Shown here: positions 1 through 9,399 of the stretch, one piece after another
How the letters are laid out: each line of letters begins with the position of its first letter
Numbering within the stretch: the stretch's first letter is position 1
Source of the DNA: an uncultured Collinsella sp.
GTDB lineage: Bacteria > Actinomycetota > Coriobacteriia > Coriobacteriales > Coriobacteriaceae
Assembly (NCBI GenBank): GCA_900541795.1
Contig: UQLC01000030.1
Span: forward strand, 1-19,823
DNA: 19,823 nucleotides
Direction: 5' to 3'
Position numbers and translations under genes: made by a program
The notes under the pieces: generated by a model
Databases searched by the model: none
What the model saw: only the letters and a program-made list of their open reading frames with translations
Told to the model about the DNA's origin: nothing

Positions 1-1
1 C

Positions 2-76
2 CCGGGGCCCGCGAGGGGCCTCGGGGGCGTTCGGGTAGCTGCGGGAACGTCCTATCCGCTCAATGTGTTCGGCTGA
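2..76 (+). other. Possible 3' end of an upstream gene (dnaX position)
   Basis: The first bases stay open in frame 2 and end in TGA at 74-76. Frame 1 is open to a TAG at 97-99 and frame 3 ends early at 36-38. dnaX commonly lies directly upstream of ybaB-recR, so a dnaX tail is the expected content, but 24 residues do not let me recognise it and I cannot choose the frame with certainty. It could equally be non-coding. I found no SRP RNA core or tRNA arms here. Confidence 0.2.
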
Positions 77-148
77 GATCGGAAATCAACCCTATTTAGT
101 GGCGCACATGAAATGCCGGATTCGGCTCTACTAGATTGAGTGTGCGAT

Positions 149-183
149 ATTATGCAACCTTGCATAATTCGACCTTGCATAAT
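149..183. promoter_or_regulatory. Operator-like dyad plus third half-site (TTGCATAAT)
   Basis: ATTATGCAA (149-157) and TTGCATAAT (160-168) form a perfect 9-bp inverted repeat with a 2-bp spacer. A further direct copy of TTGCATAAT lies at 175-183. Three half-sites at helical spacing are typical of a repressor operator. TTGCAT at 175-180 could also act as a -35 box, with a weak -10 near 198-203. The half-site resembles TTGCATA-like half-sites of some actinobacterial arginine repressor boxes, but this link is an inference. Confidence 0.45.
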
Positions 184-206
184 CTTTGAGTGCGGTTTGT
201 ATTGGA

Positions 207-237
207 GGACATGTATATCGACTGAGGTAACATGTCC
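207..237. repeat. Inverted repeat GGACATGT/ACATGTCC
   Basis: GGACATGT at 207-214 is matched by ACATGTCC at 230-237, a perfect 8-bp inverted repeat around a 15-base loop. In RNA it would form a hairpin in the ybaB leader about 110 bases before the start codon. No T-tract follows, so it is not a terminator. Function unknown. Confidence 0.4.
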
Positions 238-345
238 GCCCCGCTCTCTGGCCTCGCGCCGTGGTACGATTTTTGAGTTTGAAAGTCCCGCCGCGTCTCG
301 GCTGCCCTTGCAGCTCGGCGTGCGGCCGCACGTAAAGGAGCCATC

Positions 346-666
346 ATGGCCGGTATGAACATGCAGCAGATGATGAAGCAGGCTCGCAAGATGCAGGAGC
401 AGCTTGCCGCCGCGCAGGAGAACCTCAAGTCCCAGACCGTCGACGCCTCTGCCGGCGGCGGCATGGTCAAGGTGACCGTTAACGGCGAGATGGAGCTCGT
501 CAACCTCACCATCGATCCCGATGCCCTCGATCCCGAGGACGTCGATATGCTGCAGGATATGATCATGGCTGCCGTCAACGAGGCCGTCCGCGGCGTCAAC
601 GAGCTCGCCAACAAGCAGATGGGCGCCATCACCGGCGGCCTCAACATCCCGGGCATGCCGTTCTAA
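346..666 (+). CDS. ybaB: YbaB/EbfC family nucleoid-associated protein
   Basis: A 106-residue protein of the usual YbaB/EbfC length. The family forms small homodimers that bind DNA and help organise the nucleoid. It starts with the Met- and Gln-rich helix typical of the family (MNMQQMMKQARKMQEQL near residues 4-20), followed by a Gly-rich turn and the segment VKVTVNGEMELVNLTIDP that forms the central sheet, and ends in a helical segment and GLNIPGMPF. The ATG at 346 is preceded by AAAGGAG at 334-340, an ideal spacing. recR follows after 14 bases, the conserved ybaB-recR order, so the two are almost certainly co-transcribed. Family assignment is firm; the symbol follows common usage. Confidence 0.95.
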   Translation: MAGMNMQQMMKQARKMQEQLAAAQENLKSQTVDASAGGGMVKVTVNGEMELVNLTIDPDALDPEDVDMLQDMIMAAVNEAVRGVNELANKQMGAITGGLNIPGMPF

Positions 667-680
667 GACACGCATATAAT

Positions 681-1277
681 ATGAGTGCAAATCACAGTCT
701 GCAAAAACTGCTCGATGAGCTGGGCCGTCTGCCGGGCATTGGTCCCAAGTCGGCCCAGCGCATCGCCTATTACCTGTTGGAGGCCGACGCCGAGGAGGCG
801 TGCCGCCTGGCCGAGGCCATCCTGGAGGTCAAGCAGGAGGTCCACTTTTGCAGCCGCTGCTTTAACTACGCCACGGCCGACGAGTGCTCCATCTGCCAGG
901 ACCCGATGCGCGATACCACCCGCATCTGCGTGGTGGGCGAGCCGCGCGACGTCCAGGCGATCGAGCGTACGGGCAGCTACCACGGCCTCTACCACGTATT
1001 GGGCGGCGTGATCAGCCCCATGGACAAGATTGGTCCCGAGCAGTTGCACATTCGAGAGCTGCTGGCACGCTTGGGCCACGAGGACATCCACGAGGTCATC
1101 ATCGCCACCAACCCCAATATTGAGGGCGAGACCACGGCGAGCTATCTGGCCCGTACCATCAAGCCGCTGGGCGTCGAGGTATCGCGTCTGGCAAGCGGCC
1201 TTCCCGTGGGCGGCGACCTGGAGTATGCCGACGAGCTTACGCTTGGGCGCGCCATCGAGGCCCGTCGCACGATTTAG
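681..1277 (+). CDS. recR: Recombination mediator protein RecR
   Basis: A 198-residue protein of standard RecR length. RecR works with RecO (and RecF) to load RecA onto gapped single-stranded DNA during repair. The N-terminus carries the helix-hairpin-helix LGRLPGIGPKSAQRIAYYLL (residues 14-33). A four-cysteine zinc finger follows at C57, C60, C69 and C72. The Toprim domain comes next, with ICVVGEPRDVQAIE near residue 90 and the family signature HVLGGVISPMDKIGPEQL. The C-terminus contains TNPNIEGETTASYLA and RLASGLPVGGDLEYADELTL, both characteristic. The ATG at 681 lies 14 bases after the ybaB stop and has no recognisable SD, so translation probably depends on coupling with ybaB. The assignment is secure. 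Confidence 0.97.
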   Translation: MSANHSLQKLLDELGRLPGIGPKSAQRIAYYLLEADAEEACRLAEAILEVKQEVHFCSRCFNYATADECSICQDPMRDTTRICVVGEPRDVQAIERTGSYHGLYHVLGGVISPMDKIGPEQLHIRELLARLGHEDIHEVIIATNPNIEGETTASYLARTIKPLGVEVSRLASGLPVGGDLEYADELTLGRAIEARRTI

Positions 1278-1315
1278 GTGGCGAGCCTGCTCCTGCCGTA
1301 TGTTTTCCTCGCGAT

Positions 1316-1343
1316 GCACGGGGTAGTCATAATTTCCCCGTGC
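1316..1343 (+). terminator. Hairpin downstream of recR, possible terminator
   Basis: GCACGGGG at 1316-1323 pairs perfectly with CCCCGTGC at 1336-1343 around a 12-base loop, 38 bases after the recR stop. The tract that follows is only weakly T-rich (TTTGTTG from 1353), so it would be an imperfect intrinsic terminator. It is a plausible end of the ybaB-recR transcript. Confidence 0.4.
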
Positions 1344-1352
1344 GACTGTGAG

Positions 1353-1438
1353 TTTGTTGTGCAACAAAGATGCTTCGTATCCGCTTATCGCATGGATGCT
1401 TCCGCTCGCATCCTTAATTTGCCCATTCGTTGCGCAAC
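1353..1438. promoter_or_regulatory. Paired operator-like dyads GTTGYGCAAC upstream of the kinase operon
   Basis: TTTGTTG/CAACAAA (1353-1359 and 1362-1368) is a perfect 7-bp inverted repeat containing GTTGTGCAAC at 1356-1365. GTTGCGCAAC at 1429-1438 is a perfect 10-bp palindrome with the same core. The centres are 73 bp apart, close to seven helical turns. The second dyad overlaps TTGCGC, a candidate -35 box, with a weak -10 near 1452-1460. A DNA-binding dimer acting at both sites would be well placed to control the operon. Promoter assignment is tentative. Confidence 0.4.
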
Positions 1439-1482
1439 CTTTTGGGTTCGCTGATACACTCAAATATGGATTCGAATGAATG

Positions 1483-1510
1483 CGCCGCTCCCGAGCGGCG
1501 TGTTTTTGTT
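1483..1510 (+). terminator. Intrinsic-terminator-like hairpin directly before the kinase operon
   Basis: CGCCGCTC at 1483-1490 pairs with GAGCGGCG at 1493-1500 with two unpaired bases drawn between them; one pair must open to form a real loop. TGTTTTTGTT follows at 1501-1510. It has the form of a Rho-independent terminator, and the SD of the next gene begins immediately after it at 1511. It may end recR transcription, or lie in the operon leader and act as an attenuator. Confidence 0.6.
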
Positions 1511-1522
1511 GGAGGAGAACGC

Positions 1523-2041
1523 ATGCGGCCCGGTGGCACTCAGATAAAGCGCGGCGCCGCGGTGCGCATGCGACGCCGACTGGGCTTGGCACCGCGGGCG
1601 TACGCACTGCTGTCGTGCTCGCTGGTGCTGGTCATAGCTGGCGTTTCTGCCTATGGCATGACCGTGCCGTCCATGATGCAGGCGCATGCCGCACGCGAGC
1701 CGCGCGTGGGGCATGAGGTCAAAAGTGATCTGGGCACCACGACTGGATATGCTTGGGCAAGTGTGGTCGCGCATATTGTGTTTGGCACCGACGATGCGGA
1801 TGGCGCCGAGGCCCCGGACAACGAAGTTACGCTTGCCAATGGCAAAACCATCGTGCTCACCAACACCAAGATCATCGATCGGTTGTCCAACAATAGCGTG
1901 GCGGCAACGGTGAATAAGGTCGAGCAGCAGAAGGAGCAGGACGCCCAGCAGTCCGGAAAGCCCGGTAGCTCGGATACTTCTGGCTCCGGCTCGGATTCAT
2001 CGAGTTCGGGCGGCGGCTCTGGGTCGGGTTCCTCTACCTGA
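1523..2041 (+). CDS. Membrane-anchored protein with Gly/Ser-rich linker, cut by an in-frame TGA
   Basis: I do not recognise a family. The ATG at 1523 is chosen because GGAGGAG at 1511-1517 is ideally placed; a TTG further upstream has no such site. The 172-residue product has a very basic N-terminus (RRR near residue 18), then one hydrophobic segment at about residues 25-45 (LLSCSLVLVIAGVSAYG), fitting a signal anchor with the rest outside. A soluble segment of about 85 residues follows (including VTLANGKTIVLTNTKIIDRL), then a charged Gln-rich stretch and a Ser/Gly-rich linker. TGA at 2039-2041 ends the frame inside the linker. The frame then continues open to 2428 with the same composition, so the ancestral gene was probably 1523-2428. 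It opens the kinase operon and may be a surface sensor or kinase substrate; both roles are inference. Confidence 0.75.
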   Translation: MRPGGTQIKRGAAVRMRRRLGLAPRAYALLSCSLVLVIAGVSAYGMTVPSMMQAHAAREPRVGHEVKSDLGTTTGYAWASVVAHIVFGTDDADGAEAPDNEVTLANGKTIVLTNTKIIDRLSNNSVAATVNKVEQQKEQDAQQSGKPGSSDTSGSGSDSSSSGGGSGSGSST

Positions 2042-2140
2042 GGGTCTGGAAACGGCGGCTCGACGGGCGGCAACACTGACAACGATGCAAACTCCGGTGG
2101 CCTTTCCGCTGCTGAGGAAGAGAGCATTCACAGTTGGCTT

Positions 2141-2428
2141 GTGACCAAGTACAACATGCTCGACGGTTATGTTTCTCGTGCCAATGACGTGGTCTCGACC
2201 TATAACTCTACGGGAGATCCCAGGCCGTGCGACAGCCTGGTCGGGGAGATGTTTGTCATTCGAGCCGAGTTCGGTCGTCAGACATTCTCGCCCCGGTCAA
2301 AGTGGTATCAGCAGTATGCCAATCTGTGGGGCTGTTATACCAACCTATGCCAATGGGTCGGCCATTACGGCGATGATGACGTCGCACTCGGTAACTTCAA
2401 CAATAACGTGGCGGCGCTTGCCCTATGA
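2141..2428 (+). CDS. C-terminal half of the split membrane protein, same frame after the TGA
   Basis: This is the continuation of the preceding gene in the same reading frame, open from 2042 to the TGA at 2426-2428. Residues just after the interrupting TGA are still Gly/Ser/Asn-rich linker, followed by a compact domain of about 105 residues starting near LSAAEEESIHSWL, with Trp, Tyr and three Cys (PCDSLVGEM, LWGCYTNLCQW). The first possible restart is the GTG at 2141, but no good SD precedes it, so independent translation is doubtful. Its stop overlaps the kinase ATG at 2425, implying ribosomes normally arrived here to couple translation. It is a recent nonsense allele, a readthrough product or a sequencing error; the domain looks intact rather than decayed. 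I do not recognise the fold. Confidence 0.5.
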   Translation: MTKYNMLDGYVSRANDVVSTYNSTGDPRPCDSLVGEMFVIRAEFGRQTFSPRSKWYQQYANLWGCYTNLCQWVGHYGDDDVALGNFNNNVAALAL

Positions 2429-4269
2429 TGACCGATCTTGCATCCACCACACCACAATCGCTCGGTCGCGATCCCATGGTCGGCCTGCGCCTGGCGCGTG
2501 TCGACGGGTTTGAGCCGGCCATTGCGCTCGGTCAGGACGAACTGCCTGCCTATCTGCGTCGTTTTACGATGCTGTTTGCCGACGATGCCACCATGCGCCG
2601 TGGCGGTATCGGCCGCGTGACGCGTGCTGTCAACGCCCAAGGCGAGGCCGTGGCACTCAAGCAGCTCATCTTGCCGGCGCGCGATGAGTTTGACGACGAT
2701 ACCGCTCATGAGGCGCTGGTCGCCAAGTTCAAGGCGGCGTTTCGCGAGGAATATGAATGCCACCGCGCCCTTTCGGGCCTCAAGGGCTTTCCCCGCCTCT
2801 ATGGCTGGGGCGAGGTTGACGGTGTGCCTGCAATTGTCATGGAATGGGTCGAGGGCGAGACGCTTGCCCGCTTGCGTTCACGACTCGCCGTGGACGATGC
2901 CGGACGCCTGTCGCCGCTTGTGGCGGCGCGTCTGGGTCGCGACCTGTTCGATCTGCTCTGCCGTATGAGTCTGGTGGGTGAGGGCTTTGTCCATCGCGAT
3001 ATCTCGCCCGCCAATATTATGGTGCGCACGGCGCGTCTGCCGCTTGACCGGCAGCTTGCCGAGGGCACCTTTGACCTGTGCCTGATCGACTTTGGCTCGT
3101 CGCTGGCGCTCGAGCCTGCGTCGGCCGTGGCCGGTACCGGCGGCAAGGCGTCGTTTACGGAGCGTTATGCCACGCTGCGTCGCGCGACGGTTGCCTATGC
3201 CCCGCCCGAGATGCTCACCGACGATATTCCCGACCTGCGCGCTTTGCGTATGTCGCCGGCGATCGACGTCTATGCCGCGGCAAGCACGGTTTACGAGCTC
3301 ATTGCCGGCGTCGCGCCATACGAAGCCGCGCCGAGCACTTCGGGCGCCTCGGGTTCGCGCAAAAGGACGCGCGACATCGCGAGCCCCTACCGTCTCAAAA
3401 TGGACACACGGCCCGACTATCCCATTGGTGCCCATGCGCCCGGTTGTGATTTGACTCAACTGCTTCGTCGTGAGCCCGATGTGGCGCTCGCCGCGGCCGA
3501 GCAGGCCCAGCAGCTAGGGCTTGAGCCGGATTCCGAAGAGCTACGCGATGCGCTGGCGTTTGTCGATGCCCAGCTGTTCGACGTGGTGATGGCCTGTCTG
3601 TCCAGCCATCAAAAAGATCGTCCCGAGCCGGCGGCGGTCGAGGCGGCGCTCTCGGCGTTTTGTGACCACTATGCGCAAAATGTCGGTCGTTCGCTCCGCG
3701 GCGAGCCGCTCACGCCGTGCCCCATGGATGCGTCTGGCCGCGCGGTGCGTCGCGCGCTGATGGTCGGCGCGACGGTCGTCTGTGGCGTGGTTTGGGCTGT
3801 GGTCGTGGTTTCGGCCGCGCTGCTGGCGTCGGGCGCTCGCGTGACGGCGACTTTGGGATCGCTCGTGTGGTCTGGGTCGCTACCGGGTATTATTGCCGCA
3901 CTGGCGTTGGCGCTGCCAGGCATAGCCGGCGTTGCCGCGGGGGCACTTGCGCGCGATCGGCGCTCGGGCTTCCTGCAGGGTGTGCTTGCGCTTTCTGCCT
4001 GCGAGGTTCCGGTGCTGGTTGTGGCTGCATGTAGCGTATTTTCCCAACGCGCCGTGATGGGTGGCCTTGTTGCCGCTCTGGTTGCAACCTATACGCTTAC
4101 GTGGTTTTTGCTTGCGATGGGCTTTGCCTTTGAACTTCCCGTTTCGGCACCGCGACGCACAAAAGCCCAGATGGCGACTCCGCTTGCCGGTGGAGCCGCA
4201 GCTGCCCGTACTTTTGGCGGACCTGTCGAAGTATCGTCCGATTCTATTTCTACGACCAAGGAGGCCTAG
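2425..4269 (+). CDS. Membrane-bound Ser/Thr protein kinase
   Basis: A 614-residue Hanks-type kinase. Visible motifs in order: Gly-rich loop RGGIGRV (residues 59-65), the VAIK-type lysine K79 in VALKQL, catalytic loop HRDISPANIM with D192 and N197, magnesium-binding D222-F223-G224, a Ser/Thr-containing activation segment, and the APE-like APPE at 259-262, followed by D281 of the DVYA helix F region. The kinase domain ends near residue 415. Four hydrophobic segments follow at about 443-468, 478-508, 516-540 and 543-570, so the catalytic part should face the cytoplasm. There are no PASTA repeats. The start overlaps the preceding stop (ATGA), indicating translational coupling, and the FHA gene follows after 3 bases. 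All core catalytic residues are present, so it is probably active. The ligand and substrates are unknown; the FHA neighbour is the obvious candidate partner. Confidence 0.9.
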   Translation: MMTDLASTTPQSLGRDPMVGLRLARVDGFEPAIALGQDELPAYLRRFTMLFADDATMRRGGIGRVTRAVNAQGEAVALKQLILPARDEFDDDTAHEALVAKFKAAFREEYECHRALSGLKGFPRLYGWGEVDGVPAIVMEWVEGETLARLRSRLAVDDAGRLSPLVAARLGRDLFDLLCRMSLVGEGFVHRDISPANIMVRTARLPLDRQLAEGTFDLCLIDFGSSLALEPASAVAGTGGKASFTERYATLRRATVAYAPPEMLTDDIPDLRALRMSPAIDVYAAASTVYELIAGVAPYEAAPSTSGASGSRKRTRDIASPYRLKMDTRPDYPIGAHAPGCDLTQLLRREPDVALAAAEQAQQLGLEPDSEELRDALAFVDAQLFDVVMACLSSHQKDRPEPAAVEAALSAFCDHYAQNVGRSLRGEPLTPCPMDASGRAVRRALMVGATVVCGVVWAVVVVSAALLASGARVTATLGSLVWSGSLPGIIAALALALPGIAGVAAGALARDRRSGFLQGVLALSACEVPVLVVAACSVFSQRAVMGGLVAALVATYTLTWFLLAMGFAFELPVSAPRRTKAQMATPLAGGAAAARTFGGPVEVSSDSISTTKEA

Positions 4270-4272
4270 GTC

Positions 4273-5202
4273 ATGGCATCTCAAGTTGAGCTCACCCCAT
4301 GCGGGGCCATGTTTGACATCTTTAAGCGCGCGGCGCATCTGAGCCATATCGAGCTGTGCGGCCTGGTGCTTTCGTCCCGTCCGCTCGCCGACGGCCGCAG
4401 CCCGCAGAGCCGAGCCGCCGATCGCTCTTGGGTTTCCCGCTTTATCGTTCGCGCGCCGGTCGGCACGCTTCAGCAGCGCTACTTTGCCGAATACGGTACC
4501 TCGGCTGCGCGTATTATGTCGCAACTGGCCCTGCGCCAGCGCAATCCCATGGACTCCACGGCTGTGATCAATATGGTGTGCGGTCCTGCAGGTGAACCGA
4601 TGGTACGCGCGCTCGAAGAGTGCCACCAGGACACGAATCTCTATCGCAACGCGCTCGATCGCCTGTCCCAGGCGGCGGAACTCATGCCCGCCGAGCGCGC
4701 CGAGGCCGTGCTGGTGCTGTTTGTCGCCGTCGGTTGTTCGGCGGATGTGCGGTCCTCGGTGAACTATGCCATCGACTACGCGCACGCGACCTGTGGCGGA
4801 GGCACATCCACGCCGCGTTCGCTGAGCACCTCGACGGTCACGGGCGAGCACGAGGCGGCGCCGGCGCATCCGCTGGGACTGCTGCGCGTGCAAAACGGTT
4901 ACGTGGTAAGTGCCCCGCGCTGGATTCAGCCGAGTGAGGAAGGCGTTGAGATCGGCGCGCTGGCAACGGGGGAGGGCGGCATCACCGACGACGTCTCGGC
5001 CCGCCATGCCCATATCTGGTGCGACGAGTCTGGCGCATGGTTTGTCGAGGACCTGTCGTCCACTAACGGCACCGTGGTGGTAAACGGGGCCACGAGTGTG
5101 TGTATTCAAGTAGAGCCCGGCCGCTCCGCCCAGCTCAACCCCGGCGACGAGCTCAAACTCGGCGAATCCACCACCTACGCCATCCTGCTCGGCGCCCTCT
5201 AG
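4273..5202 (+). CDS. FHA domain-containing protein
   Basis: A 309-residue protein with a C-terminal forkhead-associated domain (about residues 205-309), a fold that binds phosphothreonine peptides. The hallmarks SARHAHI (242-248) and DLSSTNGT (260-267) are clear, followed by LNPGDELKLG. The usual Gly-Arg of the first strand reads G228-A229, so one phosphate-contacting arginine seems missing. Residues 1-170 are mostly helical-looking and not recognised; 174-195 is a Thr/Ser-rich linker that could be a kinase target. No signal peptide or membrane segment is seen. AAGGAGG at 4258-4264 fixes the ATG at 4273, three bases after the kinase stop. The gene order implies it acts with the kinase as effector or scaffold, as FHA proteins do with Pkn kinases in actinobacteria (family knowledge). 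Confidence 0.88.
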   Translation: MASQVELTPCGAMFDIFKRAAHLSHIELCGLVLSSRPLADGRSPQSRAADRSWVSRFIVRAPVGTLQQRYFAEYGTSAARIMSQLALRQRNPMDSTAVINMVCGPAGEPMVRALEECHQDTNLYRNALDRLSQAAELMPAERAEAVLVLFVAVGCSADVRSSVNYAIDYAHATCGGGTSTPRSLSTSTVTGEHEAAPAHPLGLLRVQNGYVVSAPRWIQPSEEGVEIGALATGEGGITDDVSARHAHIWCDESGAWFVEDLSSTNGTVVVNGATSVCIQVEPGRSAQLNPGDELKLGESTTYAILLGAL

Positions 5203-5203
5203 C

Positions 5204-5251
5204 CGGCAGTTAGGGACGTTCCTTTCCTGCCGGTACTTGGGGACACTCCTT
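5204..5251. repeat. REP-like repeat copy A
   Basis: It starts two bases after the FHA gene stop. It contains CCGGCAG (5203-5209) and CTGCCGG (5227-5233) as inverted arms and the motifs GGGACGTTCCTTTCCTGCCGG and CTTGGGGACACTCCTT. The same 48-base layout recurs at 13803-13850. The hairpin might also end the kinase operon transcript. Confidence 0.6.
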
Positions 5252-5335
5252 GGCGCGTCAGAGCCAGTCGCCCGGGGATGGAGGGACCATTTTGGCCCTT
5301 GGCAGTCACCTAAGGTAAACCTCTACCGCCCACCT

Positions 5336-5372
5336 ATATTTGCCGAAATATGGCCTGACGGCGGGGTACAAT
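5336..5372 (+). promoter_or_regulatory. Candidate nifJ promoter with overlapping dyad
   Basis: TACAAT at 5367-5372 is a good -10 hexamer. The region where a -35 would lie (about 5344-5349) has no consensus but overlaps the 6-bp inverted repeat ATATTT/AAATAT at 5336-5351, which suggests control by a DNA-binding protein. The dyad does not match the Rex redox repressor consensus as I know it. Confidence 0.3.
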
Positions 5373-5605
5373 AAACCCGCATGCGGATTTCCGTTGCGGG
5401 CGCTTCCCATCGCCGGGGCGTGCCCGGGAGCATCCGGCATGCGGCCTTTGCGGCGCTCGGTCATGTGCAAGACGGGCGGTCGGGTCTGTGGGGCGCATCA
5501 GCTGCCCCTCGCCTCGGCATGTCTTCTCTCCACGCCACGTACCTGCTGCTGAGCCTGCCTGCCAGATGATTGGAAGCAACAGCGTAAATCCCATCACGCC
5601 AACAT

Positions 5606-5621
5606 CCCGGCGATCGCCGGG
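5606..5621. repeat. Perfect 16-bp palindrome before nifJ
   Basis: CCCGGCGATCGCCGGG is its own reverse complement and ends 32 bases before the nifJ ATG. As DNA it could be an operator; as RNA it would form a very stable hairpin just upstream of the ribosome binding site AGGAGAGGGG (5641-5650). Confidence 0.5.
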
Positions 5622-5653
5622 GCCTGTATACCTATATGAGAGGAGAGGGGTAT

Positions 5654-9193
<3,540 letters not shown>

Positions 9194-9203
9194 GTCTCCC
9201 ACC

Positions 9204-9328
9204 GCAGGATCTGAGGACTGACCTTCGCGGACGTCCTCGGACATGAAAGAACCCCCGCTGCGCACTACGTGCGGCGGGGGTTCTTTCGTCCTGCGGAGTG
9301 TCCGCGAAGGTCAGCCCTCAGATCCTGC
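9204..9328. repeat. 125-bp nested imperfect palindrome after nifJ
   Basis: Bases 9204-9232 match the reverse complement of 9300-9328 at 28 of 29 positions (the only mismatch is A9217 opposite C9315), and pairing continues imperfectly inward to the terminator stem at 9246-9286. The transcript could fold into one long rod starting 10 bases after the nifJ stop. No flanking target duplication is apparent. Confidence 0.85.
9246..9286. terminator. Strong intrinsic terminator of nifJ
   Basis: AAAGAACCCCCGC (9246-9258) pairs perfectly with GCGGGGGTTCTTT (9274-9286). Inside the loop, CGCAC and GTGCG (9261-9265 and 9269-9273) add a further 5-bp stem. Bases 9284-9286 are TTT, and the left arm begins with AAA, so it could work from both sides. 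It lies 52 bases after the nifJ stop. Confidence 0.9.
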
Positions 9329-9399
9329 TACGACTACGCCCTTGGATTGTGTGGCTGAATGAAGGACGTGGTTGGTGGGGCCTTTTGTCCCGGTCGCTG

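Larger units (their letters stand above)
77..345. other. Leader region upstream of ybaB
   Basis: About 270 bases with no convincing gene. It is visibly more AT-rich than its surroundings between 130 and 215 and contains two dyads, listed separately, suggesting regulatory DNA or a transcribed leader. The open frame starting at 140 has no ribosome binding site and runs into ybaB in another frame, so I treat it as noise. The SD sequence for ybaB is at 334-340. Confidence 0.5.
5203..5653. other. Intergenic region and long nifJ leader
   Basis: No convincing gene. It begins with a REP-like repeat (5204-5251). ATATTT/AAATAT (5336-5341 and 5346-5351) flanks GCCG, and TACAAT at 5367-5372 could be a -10 box, though no good -35 is seen. 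From there about 280 GC-rich bases run to the nifJ start with several short hairpins, such as GGGGC/GCCCC near 5490, and a perfect 16-bp palindrome at 5606-5621. A 62-codon open frame at 5381 lacks an SD and is probably fortuitous. No known riboswitch core was recognised. Confidence 0.5.

Noticed and set aside
1..130. SRP RNA, tmRNA or RNase P RNA fragment at the window start
   Set aside because: None of the conserved cores I know (for example GGTCAGG...GGAAGGAAGCAGC of SRP RNA) is present.
140..358. 72-codon open frame before ybaB
   Set aside because: No ribosome binding site, covers the dyad region and overlaps ybaB in a different frame.
2039..2041. Selenocysteine or Gly/Trp recoding at the interrupting TGA
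   Set aside because: The site is in a Gly/Ser linker where selenocysteine has no role, no SECIS-like hairpin is evident, and other genes in the window use TGA as a normal stop, so genome-wide recoding does not fit.
5381..5569. 62-codon open frame in the nifJ leader
   Set aside because: No SD before its ATG and no recognisable composition or coupling to nifJ; more likely leader RNA.
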